This document shows, one piece after another, positions 45,223 to 54,704 of a DNA stretch of 64,000 nt (its first letter is position 1; each line of letters opens with the position of its first letter). A program made the position numbers and the translations under genes. The notes under the pieces are model-generated. The model was not told the DNA's origin, did not search any database, and saw only the letters and a program-made list of their open reading frames with translations. Source of the DNA: Alistipes sp. (GTDB lineage: Bacteria; Bacteroidota; Bacteroidia; Bacteroidales; Rikenellaceae); contig JAFXFM010000004.1 in the NCBI GenBank assembly GCA_017520545.1, positions 182,291-246,290 on the forward strand, in the 5' to 3' direction.

Positions 45223-46641
45223 CTATCTTTTAATTGTTTTATATAATAGTGTTATAATCAAGATATATATAGACATTCTAACATGACCTATAAGTAATGC
45301 GAGCTCTCCACGCACAGAAAACACGTTTTTTGATAATAGAAGCAGTAATATAACCGGTATCAAATACTCTCCAGTTCGATATTTTTTGTAGGCAAATATC
45401 TCTGCATATGCTAAAATAAAGCCATATATAATCATAAATATCCAACCGTATCGCCCATAATTCATATAAGCCTCCGCTATGATAGAGTAGCCAAGTCCCG
45501 AAAATAGAGAATTTGCATAATCGGTAACCCAACCTGATAACTGCAGATACTCGTTTGCTAATACTCCCGTATAGTTAAATCCAGGGATAATCGCATTTAA
45601 TGTGCTATATAGTATCGTTTGATGATGAGGAAAACCTGCATCAACAGCCTCCATTGTCAATACTACGGTTTTTGCAGATGCACCCATCTCCAACATCGTA
45701 CTAACAACTGGGCTCACATCTTCAAAAGTGTCCATTGATACACTTGTGTCAGAACCCAACTGACTACTTCTACTACTTGTGATGAAACTTAAAGCACCAA
45801 AAAACAACACTGCTGCACCGAGCCAGCCGATTATATATTTCTTCTTAAACCATTGCGGCTTTACAATAGGCAAAGTCACTATCATTATTGAAATTAGCAC
45901 AATGCTTCGGCTACGAGTTCCGACAAGCAGAAATATTATTGCGGTCAATAATAAACACGCATACACCAATTTTACATTTTTCTTCTGCAGAATATTTATT
46001 AATGCGAGGAATAGAGCTATGTATGATATATATGATCCCAATGAGCCACCAACCTCTGACGCATTCTCATAAACCTCGGAATATGTCATAGTTTGACGCA
46101 TTAGCAATAATCTAGCTGCAAACAATATTTCATATAGCCAAGCTACCACAGTAAGGATTGTCAAAAAGGCGCTCTCGACAGAGCTATCATTGACAGAGCT
46201 TCGAGAGTTATAAGATTGCACCAATGACTCTACTGTTACGCAATTGCTTCTTTTGTACACTACTAGGGCTGTGCCCATATTAAAAGCTGCTATGCAAGTC
46301 AAATTAAAGCATAGATATTGGTTCATTTGTTGCAATGTGCACTCATAATACAACTGCGCAATCTCCCATGAGAAGCCTACTGCATACAATACAGACTGGG
46401 CTATAGTTGAAAAGAAAAGATACACAACAAAAAACACATATATTGATATTGCCTTGTTTCCGGATTTTATCCACCCATAAAGGCACAAAACATATGATAC
46501 AACATTTGCCACTACGAGAATATTGTGATTCTCTATTGTTGTTGCATCCTCAAATATTTTTGCCAATATCAACGAGGCAAAGAGCCAACAGAATGACACT
46601 AATAGCCAAATTGTATTATTATGTGATTTATTATTATACAT
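45223..46641 (-). CDS. Oligosaccharide repeat-unit polymerase (Wzy-like)
   Basis: 472 residues with about 11 hydrophobic segments and a large outside loop near 255-335, the topology of Wzy. The EpsG/O-antigen-polymerase-type hints are VGTRSRSIVLISIMI and the aromatic-rich loop containing YLQLSGWVTDYANSLFSGLG. Sequence similarity within Wzy is always low, so the call rests on topology and position between the flippase and the GT4 genes. It would polymerise the lipid-linked repeat in the periplasmic leaflet. AT-rich. Confidence 0.78.
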   Translation of the reverse strand: MYNNKSHNNTIWLLVSFCWLFASLILAKIFEDATTIENHNILVVANVVSYVLCLYGWIKSGNKAISIYVFFVVYLFFSTIAQSVLYAVGFSWEIAQLYYECTLQQMNQYLCFNLTCIAAFNMGTALVVYKRSNCVTVESLVQSYNSRSSVNDSSVESAFLTILTVVAWLYEILFAARLLLMRQTMTYSEVYENASEVGGSLGSYISYIALFLALINILQKKNVKLVYACLLLTAIIFLLVGTRSRSIVLISIMIVTLPIVKPQWFKKKYIIGWLGAAVLFFGALSFITSSRSSQLGSDTSVSMDTFEDVSPVVSTMLEMGASAKTVVLTMEAVDAGFPHHQTILYSTLNAIIPGFNYTGVLANEYLQLSGWVTDYANSLFSGLGYSIIAEAYMNYGRYGWIFMIIYGFILAYAEIFAYKKYRTGEYLIPVILLLLLSKNVFSVRGELALLIGHVRMSIYILIITLLYKTIKR

Positions 46642-46642
46642 A

Positions 46643-48154
46643 CTATTTCACTATTCTCAGTAATTTATATATATGATATCTTTCATTTTTTGACATCCCC
46701 ATAAAAAACATCAATAATAGGATAGTGCATATGCAAACCATCGCACATATAGCCGAATACCAAAATTCTGACTTTAGTCCTTCATTCAACACATAAAACA
46801 AAGAGGCAACACCAAAACATATCAAACTTGGCAATATCACATTTATAAAGTATTTAGTAATGGAAATGCTCGTAACTTTATGCACCAACGCAACTATTAA
46901 ACAGAGGTTTACAAGTTCAAAAAATATCATAGAAACAAATGCAAAAGAGTATGGTGCGCCACTCTTTAATCCTATATAAGTTGCCAATAAAGGCATTGCA
47001 AGCACAATACCCTCAGTTATTTGATAAGTTCTCATTTTACCACTTGCCAAAAATAATGTATTGATTGGCGAATGGAATGCTCTTACCAACGAGTGATACA
47101 TAACTAAATGAACAAACAACACCGTATATTCCGGTACTTCTCCCAACCACAATTGTAACAGCGGTTGCGTTAAAAACACAACAATTACGACCAACACTAG
47201 TTGTATTATAAAGAAAACCTTCGATGAGAAAAAGAATACATCAGAAACCCTCTTCATATCACCAGCAGCATACGATTTAACGCTATGAGGATTTATAACG
47301 ACCGCAATATTTGAAACGAAATGGGAAAGAACAGCAGACACCTGATATGCTATATTTCTTGCTGCATTTACAACTGGACCGCCAAATACATTAAGCAGCA
47401 TATTTAACCCATTGTTTGTTATTGCAAACGATGTATTTCCAAAGAAGTTCCATCCTGCAATACTAAACATCTCTTTCATAAGGGATTTATCCCAACAAAG
47501 AGCGAAATGGCTCTCTTCAAATTTATGTTTACAGTACACTCCATTTGCTATTCGCATTATTACCGCAATAAGTAATTGAAGTACTCCATAGAGGATTAAT
47601 TTATCTGTTTTGACGATAATTAGCATGTAAGCAGATAGCAACTTCAACAACGCCTCGGCTATTGACATATACGCATACACCCCCATTTTTTCTCTTGAAA
47701 TAATCACGGCATCATACGGAATCGTCATAATCGTTATGACCGCTGATACTATCGAGAATTGTAACACATAATGTGCTGCCACCATGCGCTCAGGCGCGAT
47801 ATTGGCTTTATATTCAAGAAACCATATTCCTATTGCTTCCGAAAGAATACAAAATAAAATTGCGACACATAGATGTATTATAACGCTAGTGGAAAATACA
47901 TCTCTCATTTTTGATGTATTTCCTCTGCCAGACTCATAATTCAAGAAACGCTGCGTTGCGCTGGAAAACATCCCGCGCAACGAGCTAAAAAAAGCAACTA
48001 CACTACCAACAACGCTATATACACCATAGTCTTCAACACCTAGTTGTTGCAAAACAACTCTGGAAGTATATAAGGTCACAACCATCAATACCGCCATACG
48101 TAAATACATATATACGGTATTTTTGGCAAGTCGGGAAAATGTAGATAGTGCCAC
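46643..48154 (-). CDS. Polysaccharide flippase (Wzx, PST family)
   Basis: 503 residues, about 12-14 membrane segments. RLAKNTVYMYLRMAVLMVVTLYTSRVVLQQLG and the GVEDYGVYSVVGSVV region are typical of the MATE/PST-type Wzx. It moves undecaprenyl-PP-linked repeat units to the outer leaflet. One base separates it from the polymerase start (TAGTATG). AT-rich DNA. Specificity is expected for the repeat unit encoded by the neighbouring genes. Confidence 0.88.
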   Translation of the reverse strand: MALSTFSRLAKNTVYMYLRMAVLMVVTLYTSRVVLQQLGVEDYGVYSVVGSVVAFFSSLRGMFSSATQRFLNYESGRGNTSKMRDVFSTSVIIHLCVAILFCILSEAIGIWFLEYKANIAPERMVAAHYVLQFSIVSAVITIMTIPYDAVIISREKMGVYAYMSIAEALLKLLSAYMLIIVKTDKLILYGVLQLLIAVIMRIANGVYCKHKFEESHFALCWDKSLMKEMFSIAGWNFFGNTSFAITNNGLNMLLNVFGGPVVNAARNIAYQVSAVLSHFVSNIAVVINPHSVKSYAAGDMKRVSDVFFFSSKVFFIIQLVLVVIVVFLTQPLLQLWLGEVPEYTVLFVHLVMYHSLVRAFHSPINTLFLASGKMRTYQITEGIVLAMPLLATYIGLKSGAPYSFAFVSMIFFELVNLCLIVALVHKVTSISITKYFINVILPSLICFGVASLFYVLNEGLKSEFWYSAICAMVCICTILLLMFFMGMSKNERYHIYKLLRIVK

Positions 48155-48169
48155 GGATTAGTCTAACTT

Positions 48170-49441
48170 TTACAACCTTCCATCAACGATCTCGCGTGGC
48201 AATACGCCCTTAACATCGTAGATTATCGAGTTCCCCTTCACGAGCGATGAAACATTCAATGCCTTAAATTCATTGTGGGCTACAGCCATTATCGCTGCGT
48301 CAAACTTATCTGTTGGCAACTCGTTTGTTACAACAAGTCCATACTCATGTTCTGCAATTGCAGGGTTTGCCCAAGGATCATAAATAGTGATATTCAAGTT
48401 ATACTCTTTCAGGGCATTTACAATATCTACAACCTTCGTATTACGAACATCCGGACAGTTCTCCTTAAATGTAAAGCCAAGTATCACGATATTTGAATGC
48501 AACACCTGAATACCCTTTTTCAGCATCAGTTTAATAACCTGATTAGCAACATACTCGCCCATACCGTCATTCATACGGCGACCTGCCAAAATGATCTCTG
48601 GATTATAACCATATCGTTGAGCGCACTGTGCCAAGTAGTATGGGTCAACGCCAATGCAATGACCACCGACCAGACCCGGCTTAAATGGCAAGAAGTTCCA
48701 TTTTGTAGAGGCTGCCTCCAAAACATCAAGAGTATCAATACCCATCTTTGTAAATATTCTAGACAACTCGTTTACGAAGGCGATATTGATATCGCGCTGC
48801 GAATTCTCAATAACCTTCGCTGCTTCTGCAACTTTGATTGTTGGAGCGAGATGTGTTCCAGCCGTAATAACCGATGAATAAACTTCATTTACATACACTC
48901 CAATCTCCGGAGTCGAGCCCGATGTAACCTTCTTAATCTTCTCTACGGTATGCAACTTATCTCCCGGGTTTATACGCTCTGGTGAATATCCAGCAAAGAA
49001 GTCCTCGTTAAATTTCAATCCACTAACCTTCTCCACAACAGGGAGGCACTCGTCCTCGGTAACGCCTGGGTAAACAGTAGATTCGTACACCACAACATCT
49101 CCCTTCGAAATAACTTTACCAACAGTAGTACTTGCGCCATACAATGGTGTTAAATCGGGATTATTGTTCTCATCAACAGGAGTTGGTACTGCAACAACAT
49201 AAAAGTTACAATCCTTGATATCCTCCAACTTGGTAGTGCATACAAATCCGTGGTTGTTTATTGCATCCTGCAACAGTTCATCACTAACCTCAAGTGTAGA
49301 ATCGTGTCCAGCCATCAACGCATCAACTCTACGCTGACTCATATCAAAACCAATTGTGGGATATTTTGTTGAGAACAATCGAGCCAGAGGCAATCCTACA
49401 TAGCCAAGTCCGATAACACAAATTTTAGTCTCTTTTTTCAT
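48170..49441 (-). CDS. UDP-GlcNAc C6 dehydrogenase, TviB-like
   Basis: 423 residues. NAD-dependent nucleotide-sugar dehydrogenase: [21 protein letters not shown]-like [12 protein letters not shown], and the catalytic Cys in [16 protein letters not shown]. The sequence is nearer the TviB/WbpO branch (UDP-GlcNAc or UDP-GalNAc to the uronic acid) than to UDP-glucose dehydrogenase, which is present separately at 50450. The TviC-like epimerase lies 12 bases upstream, matching the tviB-tviC pair of Vi antigen. Confidence 0.9.
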   Translation of the reverse strand: MKKETKICVIGLGYVGLPLARLFSTKYPTIGFDMSQRRVDALMAGHDSTLEVSDELLQDAINNHGFVCTTKLEDIKDCNFYVVAVPTPVDENNNPDLTPLYGASTTVGKVISKGDVVVYESTVYPGVTEDECLPVVEKVSGLKFNEDFFAGYSPERINPGDKLHTVEKIKKVTSGSTPEIGVYVNEVYSSVITAGTHLAPTIKVAEAAKVIENSQRDINIAFVNELSRIFTKMGIDTLDVLEAASTKWNFLPFKPGLVGGHCIGVDPYYLAQCAQRYGYNPEIILAGRRMNDGMGEYVANQVIKLMLKKGIQVLHSNIVILGFTFKENCPDVRNTKVVDIVNALKEYNLNITIYDPWANPAIAEHEYGLVVTNELPTDKFDAAIMAVAHNEFKALNVSSLVKGNSIIYDVKGVLPREIVDGRL

Positions 49442-49453
49442 ATTTTCTAAAGT

Positions 49454-50428
49454 TTACAAATTATTCTTATACCACTCTATTGCCTCATTAAGGCCTTGCT
49501 CAAAATCATATTCGGGGTCATAACTCAGCATCTTTTGAGCCTTCGATATGTCTGCATTAGAATGCTTAATATCCCCCTTTCTATCAGGACCAAAAATGGG
49601 CTCAATATCCTTTCCAAGAGCCTTTGTCAAAGCATAGTAAATATCTATCAAATATTCGCGACCGCCATATGCGATATTGAACGCCTCGCCTGCATACTCA
49701 CTCGATGCCAAGCAGGCCTTCAAATTCGCTTCAATAACATTCTCTATGTAGGTAAAATCGCGGCTTTGTTTACCATCACCATTTATGGTTGGCTGCTCAT
49801 CGTTGAGTAACTGCTTGATAAACTTTGGTATTACGGCTGCATATGCTCCGTATGGATCTTGACGACGACCAAATACATTGAAATAACGCATCCCGTACGT
49901 ATCCAGGCCATAATGCTTTGTATATTGTTTTGCCCACTCCTCGTCGCAACGTTTTGTTAGAGCGTATGGAGAAAGCAAGTTTCCTTCAACACCTTCCTTC
50001 TTTGGCAAATGAGCCTCATCTCCATAAACCGAAGAACTCGAAGCATACACAAACTTCTTGACACCGCACTGACGGGCTGCCTCCAACATATTGAGAGTAC
50101 CTTGAATGTTGTTGGCACAATAAAATAAAGGCATTTCGATGGAACGAGGCACACTACCCCAAGCTGCTTGATTAAGAACAAAATCTACACCTTCGCACGC
50201 TTTAAGGCATACATCTAGCTCCTTAATATCTCCCTTAATAAATTCATAGTTTGGGTTGTCGATAAACATATCAACATTAGCCTGTTTACCCGTACTTAAA
50301 TCGTCCAAACAGCGAACACGATAACCCATATTGAGTATCGCTTCGCATAGATTAGAACCAATAAAACCTGCTCCGCCTGTCACCAAAAAAAGTGAATCCT
50401 TCGGAAAAACTAAATGTTTGTAAGCCAT
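49454..50428 (-). CDS. UDP-GlcNAc/GlcNAcA 4-epimerase, TviC/WbpP-like
   Basis: 324 residues. Extended SDR: LFLVTGGAGFIGSNLCEAI, YASSSSVYGDEAHLPK and SPYALTKRCDEEW (YxxxK). The pair with the TviB-like dehydrogenase suggests UDP-GlcNAcA to UDP-GalNAcA conversion or a UDP-GlcNAc/GalNAc epimerase supplying it. Cytosolic. Placed between ugd and the dehydrogenase gene. Confidence 0.9.
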   Translation of the reverse strand: MAYKHLVFPKDSLFLVTGGAGFIGSNLCEAILNMGYRVRCLDDLSTGKQANVDMFIDNPNYEFIKGDIKELDVCLKACEGVDFVLNQAAWGSVPRSIEMPLFYCANNIQGTLNMLEAARQCGVKKFVYASSSSVYGDEAHLPKKEGVEGNLLSPYALTKRCDEEWAKQYTKHYGLDTYGMRYFNVFGRRQDPYGAYAAVIPKFIKQLLNDEQPTINGDGKQSRDFTYIENVIEANLKACLASSEYAGEAFNIAYGGREYLIDIYYALTKALGKDIEPIFGPDRKGDIKHSNADISKAQKMLSYDPEYDFEQGLNEAIEWYKNNL

Positions 50429-50449
50429 ATACTTATTGTGTTAATTTGA

Positions 50450-51658
50450 TTAATCCCGTCCAAAGACATCTCGTGTGTAGACCTTCTCGGCGACATCGGA
50501 GAGAAGGTCGTCGGTACGATTGGCTAAAATTACGCCCGAGATGCTTTTAAATCTTTCTATATCATTCACTACCTCGCAATCGAAAAACTTCTCTCCATCT
50601 TGCAATGTCGGTTCGTAAATCACTACCTCGGCACCCTTCGCCCGCAATCGGCGCATTATGCCTTGTATCGCGCTATGGCGAAAGTTATCCGAGTCGGTCT
50701 TCATCGTCAAACGGTATATTCCTACCACCGTTGCCTCCGCTGCGCACATCTGCTCCGCCTTTCGCAACACCTGCTCCGCAATAAAATCTTTTCGAGTTCT
50801 GTTGCTTTCAACTATCGCCGACATCATATTCTGCGGCACATCGTCATAGTTCGCCAGCAACTGCTTTGTATCCTTCGGCAAGCAATATCCCCCATATCCA
50901 AACGAAGGGTTATTGTAGTGCGTACCAATGCGAGGATCCAACCCCACCCCCTCGATTATCGCCTTCGTGTCAAGCCCCTTAATCTCGGCATAGGTATCCA
51001 GCTCATTGAAATAACTCACTCGCAGTGCCAGATAGGTGTTTGCAAATAGTTTTACCGCCTCCGCCTCGGTCAATCCCATAAAGAGCGTTGGAACATTATC
51101 CTTCAAGGCTCCCTCTTGTAGCAGCTTGGCAAAAGAGTGTGCCGCATCATTAAGCTGCGCATCATTTTCGGGGCGTCCCACGATAATACGGCTCGGATAG
51201 AGATTGTCGTACAGAGCCTTATTCTCTCGCAGAAACTCGGGCGAAAAAAGCAGATTATTGGTATTGTATTTCTGTCGTGCTGCCTCAGTAAATCCAACCG
51301 ATACAGTCGATTTAATGACCATTATCGCCTTGGGATTTGCCTCCAACACCGTTTTTATCACCGCCTCCACAGCCGAGGTATCGAAGAAGTTCTTTTGCGG
51401 GTCGTAGTTTGTAGGAGCGGCAATCACAACAAAATCGGCATCGCGATATGCCGACTTTGCATCGAGCGTTGCTCGAAGATTTAAATCCTTTTCCGAGAGG
51501 TATCTCTCGATATACTCATCCTGAATAGGCGAGATTCGACGATTTATCTTCTCGACCTTTTCGGGTACTACGTCCACCGCAACAACTTCGTTATGCTGGG
51601 CAAGCAATGTCGCCATCGACATCCCCACATAACCCGTACCTGCTACTGCGATTTTCAT
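50450..51658 (-). CDS. ugd: UDP-glucose 6-dehydrogenase
   Basis: 402 residues from ATG 51658 ([20 protein letters not shown]); the frame extends 8 residues upstream without a credible start. Catalytic Cys in [19 protein letters not shown]. It makes UDP-glucuronic acid. This is the short 390-410 residue bacterial form. It follows the WecA-type gene by 10 bases and probably feeds GlcA to the polysaccharide or to another glycan. Confidence 0.93.
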   Translation of the reverse strand: MKIAVAGTGYVGMSMATLLAQHNEVVAVDVVPEKVEKINRRISPIQDEYIERYLSEKDLNLRATLDAKSAYRDADFVVIAAPTNYDPQKNFFDTSAVEAVIKTVLEANPKAIMVIKSTVSVGFTEAARQKYNTNNLLFSPEFLRENKALYDNLYPSRIIVGRPENDAQLNDAAHSFAKLLQEGALKDNVPTLFMGLTEAEAVKLFANTYLALRVSYFNELDTYAEIKGLDTKAIIEGVGLDPRIGTHYNNPSFGYGGYCLPKDTKQLLANYDDVPQNMMSAIVESNRTRKDFIAEQVLRKAEQMCAAEATVVGIYRLTMKTDSDNFRHSAIQGIMRRLRAKGAEVVIYEPTLQDGEKFFDCEVVNDIERFKSISGVILANRTDDLLSDVAEKVYTRDVFGRD

Positions 51659-51668
51659 TTTGTGAAAT

Positions 51669-52892
51669 TTATTTAAAATCAACGATTTTCTGCAATGAGA
51701 GCCAACCCTTATTCTCCTCGAAATGAGAGAACTTTCCGATACGTTTTAAGAGGCGGAAAAGAGCGGTATTACGCTTCTGACTTACCCTCACTAACTTATA
51801 AAATCCCGCCGTAAGTGCAATTCCTACACCCATTACGACATAGAACTGAACATCTATTGACGCTCCCATTTTATAGGTTGCATACCAAGCAAGAACAACC
51901 AGTATATTCAAGAGCAACTCGCTAACCGTAGTTCCAAAGTGCGAATATCCAAGTTCGATAAACAGATGGTGAAGATGCGTTTTATCCGGATGAAATGGCG
52001 ATGTTCCTCGGAGTATTCGCACAACCATAACCCTCACCGTATCGAAAACCGGCACACACATTACCGCGAGGGTAAATGGTACAACACCGAAGCCTTCCGA
52101 CACAAATTTCTCACAACCGCTACCCGATGTAACAGCCACTACAACATACGTAGACATCACCACGCCCATCATCAGCGAGCCACCATCTCCAATAAACATT
52201 TTTGATGTTTTGCCAAAAACATTGTGGAAGAAGAAAGGCAACAAAGAGCCTACCGCCAACGAACACAACATAAGCATCAGATAATCTCCGGTGCGATAGA
52301 ACAACACCCCGAAAGCGGCACTTGCCATAATGCAATAACCCGAAGATAGTCCATCTACCCCGTCCACCAGATTTATTGCATTGATTATACCGACAACAGC
52401 AACTATGGTCAATGGAATTGAAACCCACAAAGAAACTTCATCTACCCCCCATAGTCCCTGAAAATCATTCAACGACACCTTTGTCCAGAATATCAGCATA
52501 ACCGTGATCGCTATTTCAACCAAGAAACGCAATTTCGGAGAGAGTTCCGACACATCATCGGCAATGCCCACACCAAGCATAATCGACATAGCCAGAAACA
52601 TCGGAAGAATACCCACGACATTGAGCGGAGTATACTGCACATCACAAGCGCACTCCCTGATAATCAGCGGAGCAAACGCCTCGTAAAGTCCAGCCGTAAA
52701 GAGTCCCACGACCAAACCAAAAAACACCGCAACACCGCCCAAAACTGGAACGGGATTTCGCTGCAACTTTCTAGCATCCGGATTATCCACGATTTGTCGC
52801 TTCACTGCAAAGTCCACCACTCGCGGATAGACCAATGTTACCGCAACCAATGCAGCAACAAACGCGACCAACACTCCGACCAAGCCCATCAT
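51669..52892 (-). CDS. WecA/TagO-type polyprenyl-phosphate GlcNAc-1-phosphate transferase
   Basis: 407 residues, about 11 membrane segments. MraY/WecA family motifs: [44 protein letters not shown] and [10 protein letters not shown] (HIHH-type). It initiates glycan synthesis by moving a HexNAc-1-P to undecaprenyl phosphate. Start codons at 52892 and 52889 are adjacent, and the first is kept. First gene of the 22-kb leftward locus, with a TAnnTTTG element 37 bases upstream. Confidence 0.92.
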   Translation of the reverse strand: MMGLVGVLVAFVAALVAVTLVYPRVVDFAVKRQIVDNPDARKLQRNPVPVLGGVAVFFGLVVGLFTAGLYEAFAPLIIRECACDVQYTPLNVVGILPMFLAMSIMLGVGIADDVSELSPKLRFLVEIAITVMLIFWTKVSLNDFQGLWGVDEVSLWVSIPLTIVAVVGIINAINLVDGVDGLSSGYCIMASAAFGVLFYRTGDYLMLMLCSLAVGSLLPFFFHNVFGKTSKMFIGDGGSLMMGVVMSTYVVVAVTSGSGCEKFVSEGFGVVPFTLAVMCVPVFDTVRVMVVRILRGTSPFHPDKTHLHHLFIELGYSHFGTTVSELLLNILVVLAWYATYKMGASIDVQFYVVMGVGIALTAGFYKLVRVSQKRNTALFRLLKRIGKFSHFEENKGWLSLQKIVDFK

Positions 52893-52928
52893 AGCTATTT
52901 TTGTTTAAAGGGGGTTATTTGTTTTTAC

Positions 52929-52936
52929 CAAAGGTA
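52929..52936 (-). promoter_or_regulatory. -7 element of the polysaccharide operon
   Basis: A perfect TACCTTTG on the reverse strand, 37 bases before the WecA-type start; the -33 position has only TATG (18-base spacer). The remaining 52937-53370 is AT-rich and gene-free except for the two homopolymers listed below. Confidence 0.5.
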
Positions 52937-53182
52937 AATGCTTTTTTCGATTTACATATTTGCGTAACAGAATTTCACAACAGGGCACACCTCTGGGGCT
53001 TTGGCAATAATATAACACACTGATTTACAGCGTTTTATCGCCAACAACACGGATTTAACCAACAACTAAAACTGAAAATAAAACTTTTAGAGCGTCCAAT
53101 CCCGTTACACTAATACGTCGCAAATGTAAGCAATTATTCTTAGAATAACAAATTTGCAGATACTTTTTTGGTAGAAAAAATC

Positions 53183-53316
53183 GGGGGGGGGTAATTTGTT
53201 GATTTACAAACGGTTACACAACGATAATTTTCCACAACATAAATAACCGTCGCAAAAACCCTCAAACAACCTCAATATCAAAACTTTTCAGATACAGAAA
53301 TTCGGCACCCCCCCCC
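53183..53316. repeat. Facing G9 (53183-53191) and C9 (53308-53316) homopolymers
   Basis: Nine consecutive G then, 116 bases later, nine consecutive C, so the pair is an inverted repeat of 9 bp without further flanking complementarity. It lies in the 478-base gap upstream of the polysaccharide operon and 55 bases or more before the TspO stop. Such tracts are prone to slipped-strand change. No coding frame crosses them. Confidence 0.75.
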
Positions 53317-53370
53317 ATAAAATCGCATATCAGAGAGGCGTTATTTCAAGAAGATATGCAAACCACATTC

Positions 53371-53826
53371 TCAATTATTTATGCACACATACGCATTGAG
53401 ATAGGTTGCAAAAAGCAGCCACAAAAAGTATGGCACGAAAAGCCACGCCGCCGCCATTCTTCTGTTTGCCGAATAGATAATATAAGCAAGCACCGTAACA
53501 TCGAGCGCGAGTATCATCAAAAGTCCCATAAACGGGCTACGGAGTGCAAAGAAGCAGACACTCCAAAGAAAGTTTAAAAGCAACTGCAACAGCCACAGAC
53601 GCATAACGCTCATATCTCCACGCACCAGCATTGTACCGGCCGAGATACCAATCAGCAGATAGAGAATACTCCACGCAATAGGAAAAATTATTGCAGGGGG
53701 TGTGGCAGGCGATTTGACTATATAAGGATACCACTCTTGGAGCGCATCACCCTGAATATACGAACCGAGCGCACCTATGGCAAAGGCGAGCACTATGGGG
53801 ACAAAATAGGCAAAAAACTTTTTCAT
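53371..53826 (-). CDS. TspO/MBR family protein
   Basis: 151 residues with five membrane helices, the size of bacterial TspO. Conserved positions: GALGSYIQGD near the first loop, WYPYIVKSPATPPAIIFPIAWSILY (the W-x-P-x-P-P and WSILY core) and LNFLWSVCFFALRSP. It binds porphyrins or cholesterol-like ligands in other organisms and may function in tetrapyrrole or stress signalling. Stands alone; no adjacent partner. Confidence 0.9.
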   Translation of the reverse strand: MKKFFAYFVPIVLAFAIGALGSYIQGDALQEWYPYIVKSPATPPAIIFPIAWSILYLLIGISAGTMLVRGDMSVMRLWLLQLLLNFLWSVCFFALRSPFMGLLMILALDVTVLAYIIYSANRRMAAAWLFVPYFLWLLFATYLNAYVCINN

Positions 53827-53873
53827 AATCGCATTGATTTTGTACCAACTCCTGCAAAGAGCAGACCAAACAA

Positions 53874-53920
53874 ACTGAAAACGGAAAACTGAAAACGGAA
53901 AACTAAAAACTGAAAACGGA
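53874..53920. repeat. GGAAAACTGAAAAC repeat, left block
   Basis: Alternating ACTGAAA / ACGGAAA units, the family described at 6358, between the TspO start and the dimer repeat below. Confidence 0.8.
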
Positions 53921-53938
53921 CCGCCGCGATTAAGTCGA

Positions 53939-54069
53939 GAGCAGAGACTGCTTGCAGGCTATGCCAAGACGGAGCGGTGAAGCCCGAAGGGCAACCGACG
54001 CACGAAGCAAGAGCAGAGGGTGCTTGCACACTATGCCTTGCAAGAAGGAGGAAAAGCCTGCGAAGCAGG
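53939..54069. repeat. Tandem pair of 55-60 bp GAGCAGAG repeats
   Basis: Two copies (53939-53992 and 54011-54069) offset by 72 bases share GAGCAGAG-NN-TGCTTGCA-NN-CTATGCC, then GGAG and AAGCC. Each can fold (CTGCTTGCAG-like stems). No coding frame is convincing. With the flanking repeat blocks it fills 53827-54184. Confidence 0.7.
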
Positions 54070-54072
54070 ATT

Positions 54073-54120
54073 AAAACGGAAAAGTGAAAACTGAAAACGG
54101 AAAACTGAAAACGGAAAACT
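54073..54120. repeat. GGAAAACTGAAAAC repeat, right block
   Basis: AACGGAAA/AACTGAAA units as in the left block. Confidence 0.8.
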
Positions 54121-54121
54121 G

Positions 54122-54160
54122 ATTTTGCATTCTGCATTCTGCATTTTGCATTTTGCATTC
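54122..54160. repeat. TTTTGCATTCTGCATT array
   Basis: Five or so 7-9 base units of (T)TTTGCAT/TCTGCAT. The last TTTG units can serve as -33 boxes for the adjoining promoter. A related TTTTGCATTCTGCATT is at 6418-6433, and ATTTTGCATT occurs inverted at the right window edge. Confidence 0.8.
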
Positions 54161-54176
54161 CAAATTCCTATCTTTG
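54145..54176 (+). promoter_or_regulatory. Promoter of the VTT/DedA-like gene, built on the TTTTGCATT array
   Basis: The array unit TTTG (54145-54148), 20 bases, TATCTTTG (54169-54176). With start about 5-7 bases after the -7 box, the mRNA would begin within a few bases of ATG 54185, nearly leaderless. Confidence 0.65.
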
Positions 54177-54184
54177 TCCCCGCT

Positions 54185-54631
54185 ATGGAGTGGTTGTTGG
54201 ATTTAGGATATGCCGGACTATTTATCGGGTCGTTTTTGGCAGCGACGATATTCCCATTCAGCGCAGATGTATTGTTGGTGGGTATGCTCGTTGCGGGAGG
54301 CTCGCCGTGGGTGGTTATCGGTACAGCCACAGCCGGCAATTTCATAGGCGGTCTGACCTCCTATGGCATTGGTCGCATCGGCAAGTGGGAGTGGATCGAA
54401 AAACTCGGCGTTAAGCCCGAGACTCTCGAAAAGCAGAAGGCGAAGGTCGATAAGTATGGTGCGTGGGTGGCACTGCTCTCGTGGGTGCCATTTATTGGCG
54501 ACGTCCTCGCCGTAGCACTCGGCTTCTACCGCACAAAATTCCTCCCATCGGCATTTTTTATGTTTATCGGCAAATTCGGTCGCTTTGTAGCGTGGTACTA
54601 CATCTGGCTACTCACCGCAAACAACTTATAA
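54185..54631 (+). CDS. VTT-domain (DedA/YqaA-like) membrane protein
   Basis: 148 residues. I chose ATG 54185 because the upstream 20 codons of the frame run through the TTTTGCATT array and the promoter. Membrane segments at about 5-40, 44-66, 96-118 and 128-146; FIGSFLAATIFPFSADVLLVGML and TATAGNFIGGLTSYGIGRIG match the YqaA/DedA group. The family includes lipid-carrier translocases; the function here is undetermined. Inner membrane. Confidence 0.83.
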   Translation: MEWLLDLGYAGLFIGSFLAATIFPFSADVLLVGMLVAGGSPWVVIGTATAGNFIGGLTSYGIGRIGKWEWIEKLGVKPETLEKQKAKVDKYGAWVALLSWVPFIGDVLAVALGFYRTKFLPSAFFMFIGKFGRFVAWYYIWLLTANNL

Positions 54632-54704
54632 TCAACAAAAAAGAGCGTATTTCTACGCCCTCAATTGCAATCAGCAAAGTATCATTGTTGGGCAACTTCT
54701 GCCG

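Noticed and set aside
52893-53370. Invertible promoter for polysaccharide phase variation
   Set aside because: No inverted repeats of recombinase type and no invertase gene are visible; only the G9/C9 pair complements, and only over nine bases.
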